Assembly (NCBI GenBank): GCA_017414605.1
Contig: JAFQLG010000100.1
Location: forward strand, 1-10,768
Length of the DNA: 10,768 bases
From: Clostridia bacterium
GTDB lineage: Bacteria > Bacillota_A > Clostridia > Oscillospirales > CAG-272
Reading direction: 5' to 3'
Shown here: positions 6,454 through 10,768 of the stretch, piece after piece
Layout: every line of letters begins with the position of its first letter
Numbering within the stretch: position 1 is the stretch's first letter
Notes under the pieces: generated by a model
Databases searched by the model: none
Told to the model about the DNA's origin: nothing
The model's input: only the letters and a program-made list of their open reading frames with translations
Translations under genes and position numbers: made by a program

Positions 6454-7313
6454 TGGCTATCTCAGATTCAAGGCTAAAGGTGCTTGAGAGAATTGAGGAG
6501 CTTGAGCGTCTGGGCCTTTTTGACCATGATGCAGAGGACGATCCTCCAACTGTTCCGCTAACGCCGGGAACTGTTGATTACACAGGCAAAAAGTTCTCTA
6601 CAAGGGTTCTCGCAACTCTGTCAAGTATGCTGGGAGAGCACCATTTCGAGGGTATGTTGAAGCGCGGCGATGTGGTCATCAAGGAAATACGAGGCAAGGA
6701 AAACCTTGATGCCATAAGGAATATAGGCGCGCTTGTCACCTGCAATCATTTCAACGCGTTTGACAATTACGCTGTAAACCTTGCAATAGCGCCTGCTCTC
6801 AAAAGCAAATACCGTCTTTACAAGGTGATACGCGAGGGAAACTATACCTCTTTTGGCGGATTTTACGGATTTCTCTTTCGCCATTGCAACACCCTTCCCC
6901 TTTCGTCAAACTTTTCCTGCCTTAAGGAATTGATGAGCGCAATATCAGTCTTACTCGACAGAGGCGAAAAAATTTTGATATATCCCGAGCAAGGAATGTG
7001 GTATAACTACAAAAAGCCCCGTCCCTTAAAGCTCGGCGCCTTCCGTTTCGCCGCAAAAAGCAACGCGCCCGTTCTTCCCATATTCATTACGCTCGAGGAC
7101 ACCGAGAGATCGGACGTCGACGGCTTGCCCGTTCAAGCCTATACGGTACACATACTCCCCGCCATTTTTCCAAAGGAAGAGGCAAGTGTAAGAGATAACT
7201 GCGAATATATGTGCCGCAAAAACTATGAGATGTGGAAATCAACCTACGAGAGCTTTTACGGCAAAAAGCTTGAGTATACAACAGAAGGAGAGGTCGACGC
7301 ATGCTCTACCTGA
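6453..7313 (+). CDS. PlsC-like 1-acylglycerol-3-phosphate acyltransferase family protein
   Basis: A 286-aa acyltransferase of the PlsC/LPLAT fold, which transfers acyl chains to a hydroxyl on a glycerophospholipid or related lipid at the membrane's inner face. The catalytic H-x4-D is HFNAFD (99-104). The second block is YPEQGMW (177-183), in place of the common PEGTR, and PVLPIFI (206-212) is the usual third landmark. The changed second block puts it in a divergent branch, so the acceptor may not be lysophosphatidic acid. There is an N-terminal charged helical extension of about 70 residues. Its ATG overlaps the GT8 stop by one base, with GGAGG seven bases upstream, so the two are translationally coupled. 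The stop lies 13 bases inside the next gene. Confidence 0.9.
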   Translation: MAISDSRLKVLERIEELERLGLFDHDAEDDPPTVPLTPGTVDYTGKKFSTRVLATLSSMLGEHHFEGMLKRGDVVIKEIRGKENLDAIRNIGALVTCNHFNAFDNYAVNLAIAPALKSKYRLYKVIREGNYTSFGGFYGFLFRHCNTLPLSSNFSCLKELMSAISVLLDRGEKILIYPEQGMWYNYKKPRPLKLGAFRFAAKSNAPVLPIFITLEDTERSDVDGLPVQAYTVHILPAIFPKEEASVRDNCEYMCRKNYEMWKSTYESFYGKKLEYTTEGEVDACST

Positions 7314-7867
7314 TAATAATCCTTATATGCTCAACGCTGATAATATTGGCAAACAGCCTGCCCTCTTTTTCTCCCGAAATACTACTTAACAACACCGTTG
7401 CCGTGTCAATAGGCGTTATAGCCACAGTCGCAATAGACGGGCTTTCCGCGCTTGTTATTCGCCGCCTATTCCCAAAAGCGTGGTTCGCCCCCGACTCAAA
7501 GCCGTTCCGCGTTTCAAAAAAAGAGCATCTTTTCTATAACAAATTTGCAATTAAGCGCTGGAAGGATAAGGTACCGCAGCTGGGCTTGTTTACGGGTTTT
7601 GACAAAGGAAAGGTTGAGAGCATCAGCAAAATCGACTATCTTGAACGTTTTTTACTTGAGGCAAATTTCGGTGTCACCATCCATCTGGCAAACGGCTTGC
7701 TTGGCTTTCTGATACTTTTCATTCCTCCTTGCGCATCACCTGCAATCTGGGTGCCAATATTCGTTGTAAATCTCATATTAAGTCTTATGGCCGTTGCCAT
7801 TCTGAGATACAACACCTACATTTTACATAGGCTATATGCTCGCAGCAGATTGCGCAACGAAAACTGA
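7301..7867 (+). CDS. CrtO-like acyltransferase (glycosyl-diaponeurosporenoate acyltransferase family)
   Basis: A 188-aa membrane protein. Hydrophobic segments lie at about 1-20, 32-55, 127-144 and 148-168. The central part has FYNKFAIKRWKDKVP (78-92), then YLERFLLEANFGVTIH (113-128), and the C-terminal segment ends in ILRYN (167-171). I recognise this layout from Staphylococcus aureus CrtO (about 165 aa), which acylates the glucose of the staphyloxanthin precursor. The family also occurs widely in Firmicutes without carotenoid genes. The ATG lies inside the end of the plsC-like gene, with GGAGAGG seven bases upstream. No carotenoid genes are in the window. Next to a glycosyltransferase, the simplest role is to place an acyl chain on the sugar of a glycolipid. 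The family call is by motif memory, not by search. Confidence 0.78.
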   Translation: MLYLIIILICSTLIILANSLPSFSPEILLNNTVAVSIGVIATVAIDGLSALVIRRLFPKAWFAPDSKPFRVSKKEHLFYNKFAIKRWKDKVPQLGLFTGFDKGKVESISKIDYLERFLLEANFGVTIHLANGLLGFLILFIPPCASPAIWVPIFVVNLILSLMAVAILRYNTYILHRLYARSRLRNEN

Positions 7868-7913
7868 AGCTGCAATCAAAGCATTAAAATATAGATAAAA
7901 CGGAGTAAACGTT

Positions 7914-8492
7914 ATGAACAAATTATCTTTCTTTACAAGGGTGGTAACAGTTCCGCCCGTATTTGCGACAGCATTGCTTTTGGTCTTATTTTTCACAAGA
8001 CCAGAATATATAGGCAACGTATGGTTTTTGCTTGCCGGAATTTTCTTTCTCACCGTTCTTCCCTTGTTGGCATATCCGCTACAAAAATTCATACCGCGCT
8101 ACAAGGATCGCGGACGCGAGGGTCAGCGCAAGCTTGCGGTGATCTTCTCCTTTGCGGGATACGTTCTGGGAATGATAACTGTGCTTATTTTCAACGCTCC
8201 CAGAGAGCTTAAAATGGTCTTTTGTGAATACGTGCTTTGCGGATTGTGCATATTCATTTGCGACAAGGTGTTCAAATTCAAGGCGAGCGGTCACGCCTGC
8301 GGAAGCGTTGGCCCTGCGGCAATGTTGCTTTATCTTGGACAGTACATTGCGGCGATCGTCTTTGCAATACTCATAATTCCCGCCTTTGTTTCAAGCCTTA
8401 CCACAAAACGACACACTCTCAAGGAGCTTATATCGGGAAGTATCGTTCCTCTATTGATGCTTGTGATCGTTTATCTTATCTTTGGAGCATAA
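7914..8492 (+). CDS. Divergent PAP2-like integral membrane phosphatase
   Basis: 192 aa with about five or six hydrophobic segments. KASGHACGSVGP (123-134) matches the PAP2 second motif (S-G-H), and RHTLKELISGS (166-176) matches the third, in the form seen in divergent PAP2 proteins with a His followed by G eight residues later. The first, Lys/Arg-rich motif is less clear; RYKDRGREGQRK (62-73) is a candidate. Such enzymes remove phosphate from phosphatidate or polyprenyl diphosphate at the membrane. It is the last gene of the operon, 46 bp after the CrtO-like gene, with GGAG eight bases before the ATG. The stop codon is already inside the terminator stem. In this context it could make diacylglycerol or recycle a lipid carrier. 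It could also be an unrelated small membrane protein. Confidence 0.6.
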   Translation: MNKLSFFTRVVTVPPVFATALLLVLFFTRPEYIGNVWFLLAGIFFLTVLPLLAYPLQKFIPRYKDRGREGQRKLAVIFSFAGYVLGMITVLIFNAPRELKMVFCEYVLCGLCIFICDKVFKFKASGHACGSVGPAAMLLYLGQYIAAIVFAILIIPAFVSSLTTKRHTLKELISGSIVPLLMLVIVYLIFGA

Positions 8493-8529
8493 AGAAAAGC
8501 GATAGCGCCCTGCGCTATCGCTTTTCTTT
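8491..8529. terminator. Shared bidirectional terminator between convergent units
   Basis: A perfect 18-bp inverted repeat (8491-8508 with 8512-8529) around a CCT loop, with core GAAAAGCGATAGCGC. The left arm includes the last two bases of the plus-strand stop codon. The right arm ends one base before the stop codon of the minus-strand gene. A/T-rich ends supply a T-tract in both directions. Confidence 0.93.
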
Positions 8530-8530
8530 A

Positions 8531-9148
8531 TTATTTCTTTCGTCCCATCGCCGCCCACAAGCTTATTATAAGCTGGCCGGGAATGCCCAACAAATATATG
8601 AGCCAAAGATTGTATCCGCCCGCCAGCACCGAGAGATGCGCCGAAACAAGAACCGACCACATCAACAAGGATACGATAAGATAATTGCGGCGCCTGTTAT
8701 GCCAGATAGAGTTGAATACCAGCCACACTATAAGCGAAGCAACGACCGCATAAACGAAAGTCAGATATGCCGCACTACCCGAAATTGAGGACGTGTACAG
8801 AACAATGAACACAAGAACCGCTATCACCCAGCAAAGCACCACGCTCATTGCCGTTACAGCATTGTGCATGCGGTGCTTCTTTGCCTGATTTTGCTTTTGC
8901 TGATCCGCGTCCACTTCCTTTTCGATGGCATTGGGATCCTGCTCGCTTATCAGCTGATCCACCGTCACCTCAAAAAGATCGGCAATGGCTTTAAGTACCA
9001 CGATATCGGGAATAGATTCTCCTCTTTCCCATTTTGATATCGCCTTGTCGGAATAGTTCAGCTTTTCCGCCAGCTCCAGCTGCGTCAGCCCGCTCTTATG
9101 ACGAAGCGATGCAATATTTTTAGATATGATTTGCTTGATATCTGCCAT
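8531..9148 (-). CDS. XRE-family regulator fused to a four-helix membrane domain
   Basis: 205 aa. Residues 9-66 form a Cro/C1-type helix-turn-helix: LRHKSGLTQLELAEKL, then SDKAISKWERGESIPD, then LKAIADLFEVTVDQLI, matching the family closely. A polar Gln/Lys-rich linker (72-93) leads to four hydrophobic segments at about 97-118, 127-147, 155-174 and 181-200, ending in a positive tail (GRKK). It should be a membrane-tethered DNA-binding protein. This architecture is common in Clostridia, and its signal is generally unknown. The ATG has GGAGAT about eight bases upstream. It is 19 bp after the S26 peptidase gene, so the two are probably co-transcribed. It may control this unit or respond to its product. 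It ends at the shared terminator. Confidence 0.9.
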   Translation of the reverse strand: MADIKQIISKNIASLRHKSGLTQLELAEKLNYSDKAISKWERGESIPDIVVLKAIADLFEVTVDQLISEQDPNAIEKEVDADQQKQNQAKKHRMHNAVTAMSVVLCWVIAVLVFIVLYTSSISGSAAYLTFVYAVVASLIVWLVFNSIWHNRRRNYLIVSLLMWSVLVSAHLSVLAGGYNLWLIYLLGIPGQLIISLWAAMGRKK

Positions 9149-9167
9149 TAAAACATCTCCGTTGCCG

Positions 9168-9602
9168 TTAGTTTTTGCGCTTTCTCGATGCGCACAGCTT
9201 ACATTTTATCCGATGTAAAAGGGTAAGAATCGGATTGAGCCAACATATAGCGGCGCTATAAGCGCGATAAGAGAGCCTGCTCATATCCACCCGCTCTTCA
9301 TCTCGGTAAAATTCGCATAGCCTGCCTATTATCATGTCCTCTGTAATGCCAAATTCCTTTGCCACACAGTTGTCACCGCGAATAACAAAGCCATCGGCGC
9401 GCTCTCCGATTATTCGATGCAGAACGTATCCGTCATCCCTGAGGTATAGCACAACGTCGCGTTTGCGAGGTCTTTCGGTACAAGGCTTTATAACGATAGT
9501 ATCCCGCCTGTCGCGAAGCATGGGCATCATGCTGACGCCCGAAGTTGTGCTGACGAAAACGCCCTTTTCTTCAAGAATGCTCTTGATGTCGGTATTCATC
9601 AT
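9168..9602 (-). CDS. S24/S26-family peptidase (SipW/archaeal-type signal peptidase-like)
   Basis: A 144-aa serine peptidase-like protein. SGVSMMPML (21-29) is the nucleophile block with Ser24. VLHRIIGE (60-67) supplies His62 at the place where bacterial leader peptidases have their general-base lysine region, and VIRGDN (73-78) is the third block. It therefore resembles the Ser-His type (SipW, ER and archaeal signal peptidases) rather than Ser-Lys LepB. There is no N-terminal membrane anchor: the catalytic block starts 20 residues in. The only hydrophobic stretch is C-terminal (about 113-130), followed by a basic tail. Start and stop overlap the PqqD gene as ATGA, so translation is coupled; a second ATG follows directly. 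Small proteases of this kind are often found beside PqqD-family genes in Clostridia. The natural substrate is unknown. Confidence 0.82.
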   Translation of the reverse strand: MMNTDIKSILEEKGVFVSTTSGVSMMPMLRDRRDTIVIKPCTERPRKRDVVLYLRDDGYVLHRIIGERADGFVIRGDNCVAKEFGITEDMIIGRLCEFYRDEERVDMSRLSYRAYSAAICWLNPILTLLHRIKCKLCASRKRKN

Positions 9603-9865
9603 AGCTCTATCATTCCGTTTTCCAAAAACAGACTTATGCTCCTCTCAACGTCCTCCTCAAGCCTTTGACGAGGCACGTCATATTTTTCCAGCATAGCATC
9701 AACGATTTCTTCCTTGGCGCATCCTTTTGATATGTGATCCCATATTTCCGCCGCAGTTTCATTCAGTTGAACCATGCCGCGAAAGGTAAGGCTCGCATCG
9801 CCAACCGCGATAACGACCTTTTTGCCCATTACCTCCCGCAAAACGAAACCTTCTTTGATCTTCAA
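9599..9865 (-). CDS. PqqD-family peptide-binding protein
   Basis: 88 aa, the usual length for a stand-alone PqqD. The pattern FVLREVMGKKVVIAVG, then FRGMVQLNETAAEIWDHI (28-45), then EEIVDAMLEKYDV and a C-terminal helix with FLENGMIEL, is a clear family match: three beta strands and three helices of the winged-helix RRE fold. Such proteins bind the leader region of a ribosomal peptide and present it to modifying or processing enzymes. The start is TTG at 9863-9865, chosen because AAAGGAG lies seven bases upstream. The gene overlaps the S26 peptidase by ATGA and follows PepF by 21 bp. No radical SAM enzyme, cyclase or precursor is in view, so its partner here may be the peptidase itself. Confidence 0.87.
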   Translation of the reverse strand: MKIKEGFVLREVMGKKVVIAVGDASLTFRGMVQLNETAAEIWDHISKGCAKEEIVDAMLEKYDVPRQRLEEDVERSISLFLENGMIEL

Positions 9866-9872
9866 GGTTTTT

Positions 9873-9879
9873 CTCCTTT
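9873..9879 (-). promoter_or_regulatory. Ribosome binding site supporting the TTG start of the PqqD gene
   Basis: AAAGGAG on the minus strand, seven bases before the TTG at 9865. The only in-frame ATG downstream (in VMGKK) would remove the first beta strand of the fold. Confidence 0.8.
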
Positions 9880-9886
9880 GTGAGTA

Positions 9887-10768
9887 TTAGTCAAGCGTCT
9901 CAAACTCTTCCAGCGCAGCCTTGAAAGATGCCATGCAGGAATTGAAAGCATCCATCTTTGTTAAGTCAACGCCCGCAAGCTTAAGCAACTCAACGGGACT
10001 ATCCGAGCCGCCCGAAGACAAGAACTTAAAGTAATCGTCCACTGCGGTTTGGCCCTCGTTATATATCCTCTCGGCTATGGAAACGGCCGTGATTATACCC
10101 GTTGCGTACTTGTATACGTAAAACGCGCGATAGAAGTGAGGAATTCTCGCCCACTCGTAAGCGATCTCATCATCGGATACAACACTTCTGCCGTAATATT
10201 TCTTGTTAAGGTTGTGATATACCTCGCACAGCGACTCCTTGGTAAGGGGCTGTCCCTTCTCTGCCATGCTGTGTGCTATATATTCAAACTCAGCAAACTG
10301 CGTCTGGCGGAACAGCGTACCCTTGAGCATATCCATATAGTAAGAAAGAAGATACTTCTTGAGCTTCTGGTCGCTGGTAGTCTTCATCAGATACTTGAGC
10401 AAGAGCACCTCGTTTACAGTACTTGCAACCTCTGCCACAAACAGAGTATAGTCCGCCTTTTCCTGAGGCTGAGTTCTCTCGGAGAAGTAGGAGTGCATTG
10501 CATGACCGAGCTCGTGAGCTATAGTGAACACGTCACTTGTAGTCTTCTGGTAGTTAAGCAGAACGTAAGGATGCTTAAGACCGTAAACGCTTGAGCTGTA
10601 TGCGCCGCTTCTCTTTCCTGCGGTTTCCTCAACGTCTATCCAGCGGTTATCGTGCGCTTGCTGGAGCAGCTCCTGATACCTCTCGCCAAGGGGAGCCAAG
10701 CCCTCTTTTACGAGCTTGAACGCGTCCTCGTAGTCAAGCTTAAGCTCTGCATCTTCAACGGGAGAAAC
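9887..10768 (-). CDS. pepF: Oligoendopeptidase F, C-terminal half (gene starts beyond right edge)
   Basis: 293 residues of an M3-family zinc metallopeptidase are visible. The frame is open through the right edge and the family is about 600 aa long, so roughly the N-terminal half is outside. The zinc site is TIAHELGHAMH, with HELGH at about residues 85-89 of the visible part. FVAEVASTVNE about 25 residues later carries the third zinc ligand Glu, and HFYRAFYVYKYATG near 210-225 is the conserved substrate-binding His/Tyr block. WIDVEETAGKRSGAYSSS before the zinc site is also typical. The enzyme cleaves short peptides (about 7-17 residues) in the cytoplasm. It sits 21 bp upstream of the PqqD gene on the same strand, which suggests co-transcription. 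This may be housekeeping peptide turnover or a link to the peptide-handling genes that follow. Confidence 0.95.
   Translation of the reverse strand, partial: VSPVEDAELKLDYEDAFKLVKEGLAPLGERYQELLQQAHDNRWIDVEETAGKRSGAYSSSVYGLKHPYVLLNYQKTTSDVFTIAHELGHAMHSYFSERTQPQEKADYTLFVAEVASTVNEVLLLKYLMKTTSDQKLKKYLLSYYMDMLKGTLFRQTQFAEFEYIAHSMAEKGQPLTKESLCEVYHNLNKKYYGRSVVSDDEIAYEWARIPHFYRAFYVYKYATGIITAVSIAERIYNEGQTAVDDYFKFLSSGGSDSPVELLKLAGVDLTKMDAFNSCMASFKAALEEFETLD

Noticed and set aside
7301..7867. Carotenoid (staphyloxanthin-type) biosynthesis operon
   Set aside because: Only the CrtO-like acyltransferase fits. No phytoene/squalene synthase-like or desaturase gene is present, and the glycosyltransferase is GT8, not the CrtQ type.
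8237..8788. Plus-strand open frame of 183 codons across the convergent junction
   Set aside because: It reads through a perfect terminator, overlaps the PAP2-like gene out of frame and the XRE gene antisense, and shows no domain.
9168..9865. Lasso-peptide B1/B2 protease pair
   Set aside because: PqqD resembles B1, but the partner is an S24/S26 serine peptidase, not the transglutaminase-like B2. No asparagine-synthase-like cyclase or precursor is visible.

Overview
The window looks like chromosomal DNA from a low-to-mid-GC Gram-positive anaerobe, most likely a gut-type member of the Clostridia. This is an inference from three things: strong AGGAGG-type ribosome binding sites on nearly every gene, textbook sigma-A promoters, and the gene families present (AEC permease, Gfo/Idh/MocA dehydrogenase, GT8, PqqD plus S26 peptidase, PepF, a VVAC-type lipoprotein). 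I saw no rRNA, tRNA, CRISPR array, insertion sequence or phage gene. Eleven complete genes and two partial ones fill almost all of the window.

Region 1 (1-1139): the amino-terminal 202 residues of a secreted lipoprotein (minus strand) run off the left edge. It has a near-perfect TTGACA-17-TATAAT promoter and a roughly 130-nt leader holding a long hairpin. The rest of this stretch has no convincing gene and ends in a bidirectional terminator.

Region 2 (1140-5260): a catabolic unit on the minus strand encodes an AEC-family permease, a TIM-barrel sugar phosphate isomerase/epimerase and a Gfo/Idh/MocA oxidoreductase. It is divergent from an AraC-family regulator. The shared 190-bp promoter region carries helically phased TTGGACA repeats, which are good candidate operators. 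The likely job is import, isomerisation and oxidoreduction of one unidentified, possibly anionic, sugar-like substrate.

Region 3 (5261-8529): a plus-strand operon of four tightly packed genes: GT8 glycosyltransferase, PlsC-like acyltransferase, CrtO-like acyltransferase and a divergent PAP2-like membrane phosphatase. The first three overlap. Together they look like a pathway that builds, glycosylates and acylates an envelope lipid. The operon is preceded by an extended -10 promoter and, right at the predicted start of transcription, a terminator-like hairpin.

Region 4 (8491-10768): convergent with region 3 and sharing one perfect-stem terminator with it. Minus-strand genes encode the C-terminal half of oligoendopeptidase F, a PqqD-family protein, an S24/S26 peptidase overlapping it by ATGA, and an XRE regulator fused to a four-helix membrane domain. 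A PqqD-fold peptide-binding protein coupled to two peptidases suggests peptide maturation or turnover. No precursor peptide or modifying enzyme is in view.

The most interesting parts are the CrtO/PlsC/GT8/PAP2 operon, the PepF-PqqD-S26 trio, and the phased operator repeats of the AraC system.
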